Shown piece after piece: positions 25,913-36,678 of a DNA stretch of 56,141 nucleotides (position 1 is its first letter; each line of letters starts with the position of its first letter). The position numbers and the translations under genes are program-made. The notes beneath the pieces were generated by a model. The model did no database searches. It saw only the letters and a list, made by a program, of their open reading frames with translations, and was not told the DNA's origin. Source of the DNA: Chloroflexota bacterium (GTDB lineage Bacteria; Chloroflexota; Anaerolineae; Promineifilales; Promineifilaceae); the NCBI GenBank assembly GCA_020628815.1, contig JAHDEN010000013.1, forward strand, positions 1-56,141, read 5' to 3'.

Positions 25913-26683
25913 ATGTCTGGCCAACCTGTTTTATTAGAGATCGAAAATCACATCGCCGTTGTTACGCTGAACCGGCCGAAAGCGTTAAATTCGCTTTCTA
26001 AAGTGATGAGAGATGCATTGATCACAACTTTTGAGCGGATAAAAGAGGATGGATCTGTGAGAGTGGTGATCCTAACCGGGGCCGGCCGGGCTTTTTGTGC
26101 AGGGCTTGACCTGAAAGAGATTGAGCAAGATGGGTTAAGCGAGAATGATCTGGGGATCACTGCCCCGTTTATTCAAATCATGGAAGAATTTTCGATCCCG
26201 ATCATTGGGGCCATCAACGGATATGCAATTACCGGCGGCTTTGAATTGGCGCTGCTAAGTGACTTCATGATTGCGGCCGAAAGCGCCAAATTTGCAGATA
26301 CTCACGGCCGGGTCGGCATTGTTCCGGGCTGGGGGCTGTCACAAAAGCTACCCCGTATAATTGGCATACAACGCGCAAAAGAGCTGAGTTTTACCGGCAA
26401 TTTTTTGGAAGCCCGTCAAGCTGAACAGTGGGGATTGGTCAATCGAGTAGTACCAGATGAGGGGCTTATGACAGCCGCACGTGAGCTGGCTAGAGATATT
26501 GCGAGTTGTGACCCTGTAGCTTTAAAAGAAATAAAACAGCTCATTGATTCTGGATATAGTGGGACCTTAGCCGATGGCTTATCAATGGAAAGCGAAAGCT
26601 CCAAGGATTGGTCCAAAAAGATGGATGCAGCCAGCATTGGCGAGAGAAGAAAGGCAGTTCAAGCCCGCGGCCGGAAACAATAA
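25913..26683 (+). CDS. Enoyl-CoA hydratase/isomerase family protein (crotonase)
   Basis: This 256-residue crotonase-fold enzyme starts at the ATG at 25913 (GAGG 5 nt upstream). The frame is open back to a GTG at 25844, but those 23 residues are unlike the family. Oxyanion-hole motifs are present: GAGRAFCAGLDLKE near residue 65 and INGYAITGGFELAL near residue 105. AESAKFADTHGRVGIVPGWG follows, with a Glu-to-other change at the second usual catalytic Glu (HGRVGIVPG), so hydration versus isomerisation cannot be decided. Family members hydrate or isomerise unsaturated acyl-CoA in beta-oxidation or amino acid breakdown. The thiolase, mutase and epimerase 8-13 kb downstream suggest an acyl-CoA pathway. 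Confidence 0.88.
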   Translation: MSGQPVLLEIENHIAVVTLNRPKALNSLSKVMRDALITTFERIKEDGSVRVVILTGAGRAFCAGLDLKEIEQDGLSENDLGITAPFIQIMEEFSIPIIGAINGYAITGGFELALLSDFMIAAESAKFADTHGRVGIVPGWGLSQKLPRIIGIQRAKELSFTGNFLEARQAEQWGLVNRVVPDEGLMTAARELARDIASCDPVALKEIKQLIDSGYSGTLADGLSMESESSKDWSKKMDAASIGERRKAVQARGRKQ

Positions 26684-26855
26684 GTTCTTTTCGCCTACTC
26701 CCTCACACATTTAGCCCGTCTACCAAACCATCAGCCTCTTCATTGGGATTATTTCCCCATTGTTCAACTCCTCCATATAACCAAAAATTAAGCGGTCAGA
26801 AATAGATAGAAATGTCTGCCTGTTTCTGCTATCCACAATCTTGGAGAAATAAACA

Positions 26856-27419
26856 ATGAAAGGCATGGTTTTTACAGAGTTTTTGGAAATGGTCGAAGAT
26901 CAATTCGGCTGGGAAATTGCAGAGGACATTGTTGAGGAAAGTAATCTTCCCTCGGGAGGCGCATATACAGCTGTAGGAACGTATGACTATCAAGAAATGG
27001 TTGCGATGGTGGTCACTCTGAGCAAAAAAACAGAAGTCGCTATTCCAGATCTGCTTAAAGCTTATGGCAAACATCTGTTTGGTCGATTTAATAGCCTATA
27101 TGGCAATTTTTTTGAAGGGGTTGACGGTACATTTCAATTTCTATCCACCATCGATCAATATATTCATGTTGAGGTGCGCAAGCTATATCCCGAAGCAGAA
27201 CTGCCAAAATTTGAGTACGAACACCCAAATGATCATACCTTAATCATGATTTATTCTTCAAAACGGCCGTTTGCAGATTTTGCAGAAGGGCTCCTGATCG
27301 GATGCATCGATCACTTTGGCGAATCTGTCACAATCGAAAGAGAAGACTTGAATGCGGCCGATGGGACTGAAGCAAAATTCACTTTGGTAAAAGTAACCGA
27401 GTCAATTGCAGCGGATTAG
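26856..27419 (+). CDS. H-NOX heme-based gas sensor protein
   Basis: This 187-residue stand-alone H-NOX (heme nitric oxide/oxygen-binding) protein has the family N-terminus MKGMVFTEFLEMVEDQFG, a proximal heme ligand His104 (IDQYIHVEVRKLYPEAELP), and the propionate-binding Y-x-S-x-R motif as Tyr133-Ser135-Arg137 (MIYSSKRPFADF). Such proteins bind NO (some bind O2) and, when encoded next to a histidine kinase, switch that kinase. Here a very large hybrid kinase starts 48 nt downstream on the same strand. GGAG lies 9 nt before the ATG. An imperfect inverted repeat (CAGAAATAG with CTGTTTCTG, ~26798-26831) lies just upstream. Whether NO or O2 is the ligand cannot be read from sequence alone. Confidence 0.93.
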   Translation: MKGMVFTEFLEMVEDQFGWEIAEDIVEESNLPSGGAYTAVGTYDYQEMVAMVVTLSKKTEVAIPDLLKAYGKHLFGRFNSLYGNFFEGVDGTFQFLSTIDQYIHVEVRKLYPEAELPKFEYEHPNDHTLIMIYSSKRPFADFAEGLLIGCIDHFGESVTIEREDLNAADGTEAKFTLVKVTESIAAD

Positions 27420-27467
27420 CGCATCAATTATTAGCTTTAAATTTGCGAATTAGTCGCATATGTTCTT

Positions 27468-30400
27468 ATGCAAAACCCTATCAGCGACGATAAGTTAAAA
27501 AACAAGCTTGCGCGTCTAAGACAAGCCAGAAAAGAAGCAGAACAGCTTCTTGAACAAAAAAGCCTTGAGCTCTTCTATGTCAATCAAGATCTTGAACAGA
27601 CAATGGAAGAGCTAGAGCAGCGTGTCTTAGATCGAACAGCCGAGCTTGAAAGTATTGTCGTGCAAGTTAATAAAAAGAGTGATGAGCTGGCCTTGATGAA
27701 CACGGTTATCTCATCTGTAACAGCATCTGAGGATTTAGACGGTTGCCTAGAAATTATTGTTGATACCCTGCTACAGCTCGAGGGGATTGGAAAAGTTGGA
27801 ATTGCCCTAATCAATGATGAGCGTGAATCCATGATTGTGGTTCATGAAAAATTCAAAGATTTCCGATCAACCGATACGGTGGGCGAAACGATTCCGCTTG
27901 AAGGGAACATTCAAACAAAGCTCGTTCTTGATAGCAAAAAGCGAATCCTGCTCACAGATATTCAAAAATCTAATGATGGGGTTGCCATCAATAAAATGCT
28001 TCAAGACCAAGGCATTTATTCCCTAGCTATACTCCCGATCTTAGTGAATGAAAATGTTATTGGGACGGTTGGGGTTGCCTTAATGGAGGAGGGAATTGAG
28101 CTACCTGAAGATCAGCTCGATTTTATGGAATCTGTGGTCATTCAGGCTTCGGGTGCTATTCAAAACCACTTATTACTGAAAGAGCAACAAAAGACCTTGC
28201 GCGAAATCGAGGCGAAACAAGCACAGCTTGAGCTTGCGAACAAGGTCATCGAAAATAGCCCTGTTATTTTGATCAAATGGCGGCCGTCAGAAGGGTGGCC
28301 AATAGAGTATATCTCCCAAAATGTTTCAAAATTTGGGTATGCGCCTAATCAGTTTCTAAACGGCAAAATTTCGTACCACAACCTGATTCACCCAGATGAT
28401 TTGCCAGAATTAACCGAAATTGCAAATCAAGCGACTCAAAATGGGCAAGCTGAGTTTAAAGCTGAATTCAGAATTTTCGGAATAGATGGATCGATGTTTT
28501 GGGTTGAGGACCGAGTCCAAATTTTCCAAACAGAGGGCCAAGATACTCCAGTATACGAAAGCACCATTATTGACATTACCGAACGGCGGGCTGCTCAAGA
28601 AAGTGCTCGCTTAACTCAATTTTCGATTGACCACACCCCTCAATTAATTTTTTGGTTAAATAAAGATGGAAGGTTCGCAAGTGTCAACGAAACAGTCTGC
28701 AATAAATTAGGGTATACAAAAACAGAGCTTTTACAGATGTCTGTTTTTGATATTTCGGCGAAACGTACCGCTGCAGAGTTCGCTGCAATTTGGGAAAAAG
28801 TTCGGCTCCAGAAATATTTTTCTATGCAATCTGAAATGACAGATTCTGCAGGAAACATCTTCCCGGTCAGCCTACAGCTAAATTTTATCGAGTTTGAAGG
28901 GACACAGATTGTTGTCGTTTATGCTGAAGACATAACGGATGAATTAAAGGCTCAGAATGAGTTGAAAATTGCTCAATTCTCAATTGATAATGCGGGTGAT
29001 CGAATCTACCGTTTTTCAAAAGATGGCTCTATTCGATATGCAAACAAATCCGCTTGGAGCGAATTGGGATACAGCTACGAAGAGTCTTTAAACCTCACCA
29101 TTTTTGATCTAAATCAAGAGGTTCGAAAGACTTGGAATGGGCTCTGGGAAAATGTGAAGGAGAATGGAGTTGTCGTTGATGAGGCGATACAGTTCACAAA
29201 AAATGGTGACCCAGTACCCGTTGAAGTCACATCTTCGTTCCAAGAGTTTGATGGGGAAGAATACATTTTTGCGTTTGTAAGAGACATTACTGAACGTAAA
29301 CGAACTGAAAGCGAATTAAAAATCACCCAGTTTTCTATCGAGAACGCCGGAGATCGAATTTTTAGGTTAGCAAAAGATGGATCAATTAATTGGGCCAATG
29401 CCACTGCATGGTCGAGTCTTGGCTACACAGAAGAAGAGTTCTTAAATCTATCTATATTTGATCTAAATCCTGAAATCAAACCTCATTGGAAGTCGATTTG
29501 GGCCGAGATAAAAGAAAAAGGGTTCGTCTTAGATGAAGGGGTGCAGCTCCATAAGGACGGAGCTGAAGTGCCAATAGAGGTGACTTCATCATTTCAAGAG
29601 TTTGACGGAGAGGAATACATTTTTGCCTTTGCACGCGATATCACAGAAAGAATTAAATCTCGTCAGGTTTTGATTGAAAAGCAGCAAGAATTAGAAACTG
29701 TTTTGGGCCAAATGCAGACGATGCAGGACAACATTGATTATGGAATCATTTTTCTTGACCCGCAGTTAAATCTTATCGCAACAAATCATTCTGCTCGTCA
29801 GATTTTTGAGTTTGACTCAACCTTTTTGAATAGTCAGCCAAATCTGGGCGGAATGATGAGTTTTATTCGTGATCGAGGATTCTACGATGTGGCGGAGGCT
29901 GAATGGGACGGCTATTTGGAGAAAAGATTAGACTTAGTCAAGCAGTCTGAAAATGCAACTCTAGAAGTTTTATTTGCGAATAATCACTATTTTTCATTTC
30001 AAATCATAACGTTGCCTGATGGGAATAAAATGCTGACCTACTATGATATTACAGAGCAAAAAGAAGCAAGTGAAAAGCTGCTCCGCCAACAAAGTGAGCT
30101 CGAGCAAGTCCTCAACCAGCTTCAATTGATCCAAGACAATATCGACTACGGCATTTTGTTCTTCGATCCTGAGCTACACGTCATTTTAGCCAATAGATCT
30201 GTGCGTGAAATGTACAACATCTCAGATGAGTTTATTGCTTCTAAGCCTACACTGGCCGAGCTGTTTGAGTTTAATCGATATTCACAATCTTACCGGGGAG
30301 ACTTGGATGTAAATGATGAGGATGCGTGGCGAAATTTTGTCTCAGATAGAGTAAACGATATTAAAGAGATGAGTATGACGGCCGGAGAAACAATCGGCCC

Positions 30401-32468
30401 AGAGGGGGAGATTCTCTTCGTGAAATCATACGGGTTGCCTGACGGTAGCCGAATGTTGACATACTTTGACGTTACTGAGCAAAAAGAGTCTGAAAGAAAA
30501 ATCAAAGAAAGTGAAGATCAGCTCAAATCTATTTTGGCAGCATTGCCTGTTCCTATCGTCATTACGGCCGCCAACGATCGAAAAATCCGTTTTTCAAACC
30601 AATCATTGCGTCAACTCATGGGAGAGTCTATTGATGATCCTAGAGATAACCTGTTAGATGAACTTTATGTAAATCAAGATGATCGGGCGTATGTCAACTC
30701 AGTCCTTGACAAAGGTGAGGTGGTCGAGGGATTTGAAATGGAGATCGGCCGGATTGATGGAAGTAGTTTTTGGGGCGAATTGATTTGTAAAAATATTTCT
30801 TATTTCGGTATAGAAGCGACCTTGGGCAGCTTTTATAATTTAGATGAGAGGAAGAAGGTGGAGGAGACGATGCGAGAGGCAAAAGAGGCGGCCGAAGCTG
30901 CAGCCCAAGCTAAAAGCGACTTCCTTGCCAATATGAGCCATGAGATTCGAACGCCGATGAATGGGGTCATCGGAATGGCAAGCCTGCTGGTTGATACCGA
31001 TCTAAACAGTGAACAGCAAAGCTTTGTCGAGACAATTAAAAATAGCGGTGAGTCTTTACTCAATATCATCAACGAGATTTTGGATTTCTCTAAAATCGAG
31101 TCTGGAAAAATGGAGTTAGACCTTGAAGAGCTTGATCTACGGCGCAGCTTAGAGGAAGTACTCGATCTCATCTCGCCGAAAGCGTTTGAAAAAGGGATCG
31201 ATATTTTCCTTGACTACGATAAGAATGTTCCAGAAACCATTGTGGGAGACGTCACCCGATTGCGGCAAATCGTAGTTAATTTACTTTCAAACGCGATCAA
31301 ATTTACGTCTGAAGGACAGGTCTTGCTACGGGTTAGCGCCATCACAAACGAACAGCCTGCCACACTGCATTTTGCGGTTGAGGATTCAGGCATCGGTATC
31401 CCGGCCGACCGCATGGACCGGCTATTCAAATCTTTTAGCCAAGTAGACACTTCGACAACTCGAAAATATGGTGGGACCGGTCTTGGTTTAGCGATCAGCA
31501 AGCAATTAAGCGAGTTAATGGGTGGAGAAATGTGGGTCGAGAGCGAATCGGGTGTCGGCTCAACGTTCTTCTTCACCATCAAAGCGGATGCTGTTAGTGG
31601 GAATTCATCGCAGCTTGACCTTAAGCTATTAGAAAAAATGCAGGGGAAGAAAGTGCTTTTGGTTAATGACAGTGTGATGAGCCAGCAGCTTCTGACCAAG
31701 CAGTTTAACGATTGGGGCATTGATGTCGTTACCTCATCGGCCGGAGAAGATGCTTTTTTAATGCTTGTTGAAAAAGTGGACGAGATCGATGCACTGTTCT
31801 TTGATCTTGATACGTTAGACATTTATGACAAAAGCGCCGAAGATGTGATCAACGAGCTCCTTAAACTACATAAAACTCCCCCATTAATCTTGTCAGCCCC
31901 CCTAACCAAAAAGCCGAACCACAGTGAAATTACGGGCTATTCAAGATTTGTGTCTAAACCGCCCAAGCTTGAAGAACTCTTTGCGGCGTTAGCCTATTCA
32001 TTCTCCGGGAAAGAGCATGTTTCACAACGATTTATCAAAGAAAAAGCGGCCGATAAAGTTCAGCTGAGCGAGCTTTTTGAAATCAATATCCTGCTGGCGG
32101 AAGACAATAAGGTCAACCAGAAAGTAGCTGTCAATATGTTTAAACGGATGGGATTTGGAATCGACATCGCCGAAAACGGAGTCGAGACGTTAGACATGCT
32201 TTCCAAAAAATCGTATGACATCATCTTTATGGACGTGCAGATGCCGGAAATGGACGGGGTCGAAGCGACAAAAATGATTATCGAAAAATGGGGCCAAGAT
32301 CGGCCGACGATTATTGCGATGACTGCAAATGCGATGACGGGGGACAGAGAGCAATTTTTAGCGGCCGGAATGGACGACTACATCAGTAAACCAGTGCGCA
32401 TCAACGACATTGAAGAAGCGATCTTGCGTATGCGGGAAAATTTACGCAAGAAAACGGCTGCAAGTTAA
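27468..32468 (+). CDS. Hybrid sensor histidine kinase with GAF, about seven PAS domains and two receivers
   Basis: This is a 1666-residue cytoplasmic hybrid kinase with no membrane segment. Order: N-terminal coiled coil (~5-75), GAF (~75-235), PAS domains at ~260-380, 385-500, 500-620, 620-735, 755-870, 880-1000 and 1010-1130. Then HisKA with His1158 ([17 protein letters not shown]), HATPase (~1258-1370; NAIKFT, EDSGIGI, TGLGLAI), a divergent receiver (~1390-1505, Asp1446) and a standard receiver (~1535-1655; AEDNKVNQ, Asp1589 in [17 protein letters not shown]). PAS 3 and 4 are near-duplicates, as are PAS 5 and 6. The first receiver has ND instead of the acidic DD/ED pair (LVNDSVM) and FDLDTLD around Asp1446. 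It is co-transcribed with the H-NOX gene, so it is the probable NO/O2 signalling target. No output regulator is adjacent, so a phosphotransfer partner is expected elsewhere. Confidence 0.93.
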   Translation: MQNPISDDKLKNKLARLRQARKEAEQLLEQKSLELFYVNQDLEQTMEELEQRVLDRTAELESIVVQVNKKSDELALMNTVISSVTASEDLDGCLEIIVDTLLQLEGIGKVGIALINDERESMIVVHEKFKDFRSTDTVGETIPLEGNIQTKLVLDSKKRILLTDIQKSNDGVAINKMLQDQGIYSLAILPILVNENVIGTVGVALMEEGIELPEDQLDFMESVVIQASGAIQNHLLLKEQQKTLREIEAKQAQLELANKVIENSPVILIKWRPSEGWPIEYISQNVSKFGYAPNQFLNGKISYHNLIHPDDLPELTEIANQATQNGQAEFKAEFRIFGIDGSMFWVEDRVQIFQTEGQDTPVYESTIIDITERRAAQESARLTQFSIDHTPQLIFWLNKDGRFASVNETVCNKLGYTKTELLQMSVFDISAKRTAAEFAAIWEKVRLQKYFSMQSEMTDSAGNIFPVSLQLNFIEFEGTQIVVVYAEDITDELKAQNELKIAQFSIDNAGDRIYRFSKDGSIRYANKSAWSELGYSYEESLNLTIFDLNQEVRKTWNGLWENVKENGVVVDEAIQFTKNGDPVPVEVTSSFQEFDGEEYIFAFVRDITERKRTESELKITQFSIENAGDRIFRLAKDGSINWANATAWSSLGYTEEEFLNLSIFDLNPEIKPHWKSIWAEIKEKGFVLDEGVQLHKDGAEVPIEVTSSFQEFDGEEYIFAFARDITERIKSRQVLIEKQQELETVLGQMQTMQDNIDYGIIFLDPQLNLIATNHSARQIFEFDSTFLNSQPNLGGMMSFIRDRGFYDVAEAEWDGYLEKRLDLVKQSENATLEVLFANNHYFSFQIITLPDGNKMLTYYDITEQKEASEKLLRQQSELEQVLNQLQLIQDNIDYGILFFDPELHVILANRSVREMYNISDEFIASKPTLAELFEFNRYSQSYRGDLDVNDEDAWRNFVSDRVNDIKEMSMTAGETIGPEGEILFVKSYGLPDGSRMLTYFDVTEQKESERKIKESEDQLKSILAALPVPIVITAANDRKIRFSNQSLRQLMGESIDDPRDNLLDELYVNQDDRAYVNSVLDKGEVVEGFEMEIGRIDGSSFWGELICKNISYFGIEATLGSFYNLDERKKVEETMREAKEAAEAAAQAKSDFLANMSHEIRTPMNGVIGMASLLVDTDLNSEQQSFVETIKNSGESLLNIINEILDFSKIESGKMELDLEELDLRRSLEEVLDLISPKAFEKGIDIFLDYDKNVPETIVGDVTRLRQIVVNLLSNAIKFTSEGQVLLRVSAITNEQPATLHFAVEDSGIGIPADRMDRLFKSFSQVDTSTTRKYGGTGLGLAISKQLSELMGGEMWVESESGVGSTFFFTIKADAVSGNSSQLDLKLLEKMQGKKVLLVNDSVMSQQLLTKQFNDWGIDVVTSSAGEDAFLMLVEKVDEIDALFFDLDTLDIYDKSAEDVINELLKLHKTPPLILSAPLTKKPNHSEITGYSRFVSKPPKLEELFAALAYSFSGKEHVSQRFIKEKAADKVQLSELFEINILLAEDNKVNQKVAVNMFKRMGFGIDIAENGVETLDMLSKKSYDIIFMDVQMPEMDGVEATKMIIEKWGQDRPTIIAMTANAMTGDREQFLAAGMDDYISKPVRINDIEEAILRMRENLRKKTAAS

Positions 32469-32568
32469 GCACCCTCAAGATAAAGTTCTAAACCAAAGTG
32501 GTAACGAGTCTATTCAAATCACCCGATTGTTTTTGAGAAATAGTTGGTTCAACGGACAATAACCCTAC

Positions 32569-33498
32569 ATGCTTATCGCTAACATTATTTTTCCTATCTT
32601 TGCCATCGCCGGATTGGGGTACCTGTTTGCTTATTTGGGGCTTTTTCAGCAAAAACACGTTCAAGGCTTATCGCAATATGTGTTTTATCTGGCGATACCG
32701 GTTCTGCTCATCCAAACTCTTTCACAAATAACCTTGCCAGACGTGATCAACTGGCCTTTTTTCGCCTCGTACTATTTAGCGCTTTGTGTCATTTATCTGA
32801 TCGGATTTTTAATTCAACGGTTTGTATTTGGCGGCAGCCGGAAAGAAAGTGCGATTTTTGGGATGGGATCTTCATACTCGAACTTGGTCTTGATCGGAAT
32901 TCCGGTTATCTCGGCCGGATTTGGTGATGCCGGCCTCGTTCCACATTTTCTGATCATTTCAATTCACTCCGTCGTTCAGTTTACGATCACGACAATCTTG
33001 GCTGAAAGCGACAGTGGGGAAAGCAAATCAACCGTCGATTTCCTCAAACTATCGGCCGAAAAACTGATCAAAGATCCATTGATCTTAGCCCTCATCACGG
33101 GACTATCGCTCAATTGGTTAGCAATTGAAATTCCAGAGCTTATCTTAAGCACCTTCAGTTTAATTCGGGGATCAGTCCTGCCAGCCGCACTGTTTATGCT
33201 TGGGGCATCACTTGCTGGCTTCCGCATTAGCGGCCAGCTGAGCCAAGCGGTCGTCATCATCGGTTTAAAACAGATCATGCAGCCGCTCCTCGTTTATCTG
33301 CTTGTATTTCAACTCTTCGAGCTCCCCCAACTTTGGGGGGCCGTCGCTGTAATTGCTTCGGCCATGCCTATCGGGGTGAACGTGGCTGTCTTCGCAAATA
33401 AATACGATTCGGCCGTTGCGCCGATTGGAACCGCCGTCCTGTTATCCACGCTCATGTCAATCGGCACAATTTCAGTCTTGCTTAACACGTTCATCTAA
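32569..33498 (+). CDS. AEC (auxin efflux carrier) family transporter
   Basis: This 309-residue integral membrane protein of the AEC/BART group has about ten hydrophobic helices. The family start is LIANIIFPIFAIAGLGYLFA with LSQYVFYLAIPVLLIQTL. The second half carries ALFMLGASLAGFRI and ASAMPIGVNVAVFANKY, the typical second repeat. Bacterial members move small organic anions such as malate or lactate out of or into the cell; the substrate here is unknown. No clear ribosome binding site precedes the ATG. It lies between the hybrid kinase and the thiolase, with 89 bp and a perfect palindrome before the latter. Confidence 0.87.
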   Translation: MLIANIIFPIFAIAGLGYLFAYLGLFQQKHVQGLSQYVFYLAIPVLLIQTLSQITLPDVINWPFFASYYLALCVIYLIGFLIQRFVFGGSRKESAIFGMGSSYSNLVLIGIPVISAGFGDAGLVPHFLIISIHSVVQFTITTILAESDSGESKSTVDFLKLSAEKLIKDPLILALITGLSLNWLAIEIPELILSTFSLIRGSVLPAALFMLGASLAGFRISGQLSQAVVIIGLKQIMQPLLVYLLVFQLFELPQLWGAVAVIASAMPIGVNVAVFANKYDSAVAPIGTAVLLSTLMSIGTISVLLNTFI

Positions 33499-33540
33499 TC
33501 AGCCCGGTTGCATGCAATTTAAAAAATATCGAGTAAAATA

Positions 33541-33566
33541 AAAATTCAAACGCTCGTTTGAATTTT
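33541..33566. promoter_or_regulatory. Perfect 12+2+12 palindrome upstream of thiolase, probable TetR-type operator
   Basis: AAAATTCAAACG (33541-33552), two bases (CT), then CGTTTGAATTTT (33555-33566) is a perfect inverted repeat ending 21 bp before the thiolase ATG. The core TTCAAACGnnCGTTTGAA has the form of operators of TetR-family regulators of fatty-acid and acyl-CoA genes (PsrA- and FadR-like sites with AAACG-nn-CGTTT cores). TAAAAT at 33534-33539 is a possible -10 right beside it. On the plus strand it is followed by TATAG, and it could also act as a weak AT-rich terminator for the AEC gene. No TetR gene is in the window. Confidence 0.65.
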
Positions 33567-33587
33567 TATAGTTGGGGATAACAAATT

Positions 33588-34778
33588 ATGAAAGACGTTT
33601 ATATTGTCGCAGGAACTCGTACACCCATCGGCCGCTTTGGCGGTGGATTAAAAGATGTGTCACCGGTTGATCTTGGTGCACACGTGATGGGAGCAACCCT
33701 TGAGCAAGCCGGTATTTCTGGTGACGCACTTGATTTATACATTATGGGGAATGTCCTCCGTGCCGGTCACGGACAGCTATTACCCCGCCAAGCAGCCATC
33801 AAAGCGGGCATTTCGTCAGACGTTGACGGATACGCGATAGACATGGTTTGCTCATCCGGTATGATGGCGGCGATGAATGCCGCAACATCGATCAAAGCGG
33901 GTGAGTCAGATTTGGTTTTGGCCGGTGGCATGGAATCGATGTCTCAAACCGGTTTCTTTTTATCTGCCCGGGCACGCTGGGGATATAAATACCTGAGTGG
34001 CAAACCGGAACAGCTTAAAGATGTGCTCGAATATGACGGGCTGACCGATCCCATCGAACAAGACAATATGGGACATGAGACCGATCGGCTTTCAAAAGAG
34101 TACAAAGTTGTGCGCGAAGAGGTTGATGAAGTCGCCTATTACTCACACCAACGGGCGGCCGAAGCGACCGCCAACGGAATTCTTGGCTCTGAAATCACCC
34201 CGTTTGAAGTCAAAACACGCAAAGGGGCAAACGTCATCAGTGCAGATGAAGGGATTCGGGCAGACACGTCGGCCGAAGGGTTGGCCAAACTACGCCCAGC
34301 ATTTACAGAAGATGGGATTTTAACGGCCGGTAACGCCAGCCAGTTAAGCGATGGGGCTGCAAGCATGTTGCTCGCGTCGCCCGAAGCGGTTGAAAAGCAC
34401 GGGCTGACTCCGCTGGCAAAAGTGATTGGTAGCTCATGGGCGGCTGTTGAAAGCTGGCGCTTTGCTGAAGCCCCCGTTCCGGCCGTCAAAAAGCTGCTTG
34501 CCAAACACAACTTAAGCGTTGAAGATATCGATCTGTGGGAAAATAACGAAGCGTTTGCGACCAACAGCGTGTTGTTCAACAAAGTATTTGGCATCCCCTA
34601 CGAAAAACTCAACATCTACGGCGGCGGCATCTCACTGGGGCACCCAATTGGTGCAACCGGAGCCCGCCTCATGATTACCCTCATCAATGGACTAACACGG
34701 ACCGGTGGCAAATACGGCGTTGCATCGCTGTGCCACGGTGTAGGTGGCGGTACGGCCGTATTGATCGAGAAAGTTTAA
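33588..34778 (+). CDS. Acetyl-CoA C-acyltransferase (thiolase)
   Basis: This 396-residue thiolase condenses or cleaves acyl-CoA with CoA, most likely as an acetyl-CoA acetyltransferase in the cytoplasm. The nucleophile Cys88 lies in IDMVCSSGMMAA. The other active-site motifs are ENNEAFATNSV, GGGISLGHPIGATGAR (His) and CHGVGGGTAV (second Cys, near residue 383). Length and spacing match the degradative/biosynthetic acetyl-CoA thiolases. GGGG lies 10 nt before the ATG, and the operator-like palindrome (33541-33566) is just upstream, so its expression is probably tied to acyl-CoA or fatty-acid supply. The mutase gene follows 124 bp later and may be in the same regulon. The substrate chain length is not determined. 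Confidence 0.94.
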   Translation: MKDVYIVAGTRTPIGRFGGGLKDVSPVDLGAHVMGATLEQAGISGDALDLYIMGNVLRAGHGQLLPRQAAIKAGISSDVDGYAIDMVCSSGMMAAMNAATSIKAGESDLVLAGGMESMSQTGFFLSARARWGYKYLSGKPEQLKDVLEYDGLTDPIEQDNMGHETDRLSKEYKVVREEVDEVAYYSHQRAAEATANGILGSEITPFEVKTRKGANVISADEGIRADTSAEGLAKLRPAFTEDGILTAGNASQLSDGAASMLLASPEAVEKHGLTPLAKVIGSSWAAVESWRFAEAPVPAVKKLLAKHNLSVEDIDLWENNEAFATNSVLFNKVFGIPYEKLNIYGGGISLGHPIGATGARLMITLINGLTRTGGKYGVASLCHGVGGGTAVLIEKV

Positions 34779-34902
34779 GCAGGTTGCAAACGCCGTCGCG
34801 CCATAATCGCTGTAGGGGCGAAGGGAGCGGCGGCAACCTTAACTCTATAACCCAGCATTTCGCTTCCCGGTCCCTACGCCCCGGCATGGTAATAACTGAC
34901 AC

Positions 34903-36543
34903 ATGACAAAAAAAGACGAGTGGACCAAAAACCAAGTAGAGCCAACGATCTCACGCTTCCCCGAGCGGAAAGATGAATTTACAACCAGCTCCGACATCCC
35001 GATGGAGCGGCTGTTTACCCCTAACGAAATCGATCCAGCCTACGAAGAAAATTTAGGCTTCCCGGGCGAATATCCGTTTACACGCGGCGTACAACCCACC
35101 ATGTATCGCAGCCGTTTCTGGACGATGCGCCAATACGCTGGATTTAGCACCGCCAAAGAGTCGAACGAGCGATATAAATACCTGTTGGCGCAAGGACAGA
35201 CCGGGCTGAGCGTGGCGTTCGATCTGCCGACCCAAATCGGCTACGACAGTGACGATCCGATGGCGCTGGGGGAAGTGGGCAAAGTTGGTGTCAGCATCCC
35301 GTCGCTGGCCGACATGCGTATTTTGTTAGATGGGATTCCACTCGACAAAGTCAGCATCAGCATGACGATTAACGCCCCGGCCGCCATTTTGTTGGCGATG
35401 GTGATCGCCGTAGGGAAAGAGCAGGGGGTTGATCCGAAACAACTGCGTGGCACGATCCAAAACGACATTTTAAAAGAATATATCGCCCGTGGCACCTACA
35501 TTTATCCACCTAAACCATCGATGCGGTTGATCACCGATATTTTTGAATATTGCGGCCGGGAAGTCCCCCGCTGGAACACGATTTCGATCAGCGGATATCA
35601 TATTCGCGAAGCGGGCAGCACGGCGGTGCAAGAAGTGGCCTTTACACTGGCAAACGGCATCGCCTATGTCGAAACGGCGCTAAAAGCGGGTCTAGATGTG
35701 GATGACTTTGCCAAACAACTTTCGTTCTTTTTCAACAGCCACAATAACTTTTTAGAAGAAATTGCAAAATTCAGGGCGGCGCGGCGGATGTGGGCCAAAA
35801 TCATGAAAGATCGTTTTGGTGCCAAAAATCCCAAAAGCTGGAAGCTGCGTTTTCACACCCAAACGGGTGGCAGTACGCTAACGGCTCAACAGCCAGAAAA
35901 CAACGTGGTGCGGGTGGCGATGCAGGCGTTGGCGGCCGTATTGGGCGGCACGCAAAGCTTACACACCAACGGCCGGGATGAGGCCCTTTCACTCCCCACA
36001 GAAGAGGCGGTGCAAATCGCTCTGCGTACCCAGCAAATCATCGCCCATGAAAGTGGTGTAGCCGACACGGTTGATCCGTTTGCTGGCTCGTATACGGTAG
36101 AAGCGCTCACCGACCAGATCGAAGAAAAAGCGTGGGCGTACATTCAAACGATCGATGAGATGGGTGGCGCAATTGCGGCCGTGGAAGATGGATATGTGAG
36201 CGAAGAAATCCATGAAGCGGCTTATCGATTCCAGCGTGAGCTGGAAGACGGGACCGAGACGGTTGTGGGTGTCAACAAATTCACGACTGATGAGCCGGTT
36301 AACATGCAGGTCTTGAAACTGGACCCCGCCATTGAGGAAGGGCAGCGGCAGCATTTAGCCAAGCTGCGCGCCAATCGTGATAATGCAAAAATCGCTGAGT
36401 TAAAAGATCAGTTGACCCGTGCGGCCGAATCTGATGAAAACTTAATGCCCTTGTTTGTGACCTGTGTGGAACATGACATGACTTTGGGTGAAATTTGCCA
36501 CACGTTGCGAGACGTTTGGGGCGAGTACCGGCCGTCCATTTAA
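34903..36543 (+). CDS. mcmA: Methylmalonyl-CoA mutase, catalytic (alpha) subunit without B12 domain
   Basis: This 546-residue catalytic subunit interconverts methylmalonyl-CoA and succinyl-CoA. It covers the TIM-barrel substrate domain only: the start ([20 protein letters not shown]) and barrel motifs [62 protein letters not shown] and [15 protein letters not shown]. Tyr in TMRQYAG favours methylmalonyl-CoA over isobutyryl-CoA, where Phe is usual. The cobalamin domain (DxHxxG) is absent, so a separate small B12 subunit must be encoded elsewhere, an arrangement known in archaea and many bacteria. The epimerase that feeds it lies 1.6 kb downstream. The 124-bp gap before it contains a GTAGGGGCG phrase seen in other gaps. 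Confidence 0.93.
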   Translation: MTKKDEWTKNQVEPTISRFPERKDEFTTSSDIPMERLFTPNEIDPAYEENLGFPGEYPFTRGVQPTMYRSRFWTMRQYAGFSTAKESNERYKYLLAQGQTGLSVAFDLPTQIGYDSDDPMALGEVGKVGVSIPSLADMRILLDGIPLDKVSISMTINAPAAILLAMVIAVGKEQGVDPKQLRGTIQNDILKEYIARGTYIYPPKPSMRLITDIFEYCGREVPRWNTISISGYHIREAGSTAVQEVAFTLANGIAYVETALKAGLDVDDFAKQLSFFFNSHNNFLEEIAKFRAARRMWAKIMKDRFGAKNPKSWKLRFHTQTGGSTLTAQQPENNVVRVAMQALAAVLGGTQSLHTNGRDEALSLPTEEAVQIALRTQQIIAHESGVADTVDPFAGSYTVEALTDQIEEKAWAYIQTIDEMGGAIAAVEDGYVSEEIHEAAYRFQRELEDGTETVVGVNKFTTDEPVNMQVLKLDPAIEEGQRQHLAKLRANRDNAKIAELKDQLTRAAESDENLMPLFVTCVEHDMTLGEICHTLRDVWGEYRPSI

Positions 36544-36583
36544 CCCACAAGGAATGCCTCAACAAATAATTTTTCACACGCGT

Positions 36584-36624
36584 AGAGTCAAAATAATTGT
36601 AAATCCAGATTCGTTGACTCTTTT
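36584..36624 (+). terminator. Probable terminator after methylmalonyl-CoA mutase gene
   Basis: AGAGTCAA (36584-36591) and TTGACTCT (36614-36621) form an 8-bp stem with a 22-nt loop, followed by TTTG. The T-run is short and the loop long, so efficiency is uncertain. It would separate the mutase transcript from the secreted metalloprotease gene. Confidence 0.4.
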
Positions 36625-36678
36625 GTTGGCGAGAGCAACTCAAAAAGATTCCCCCCTTCTCAACCCAAGGATAACTCC

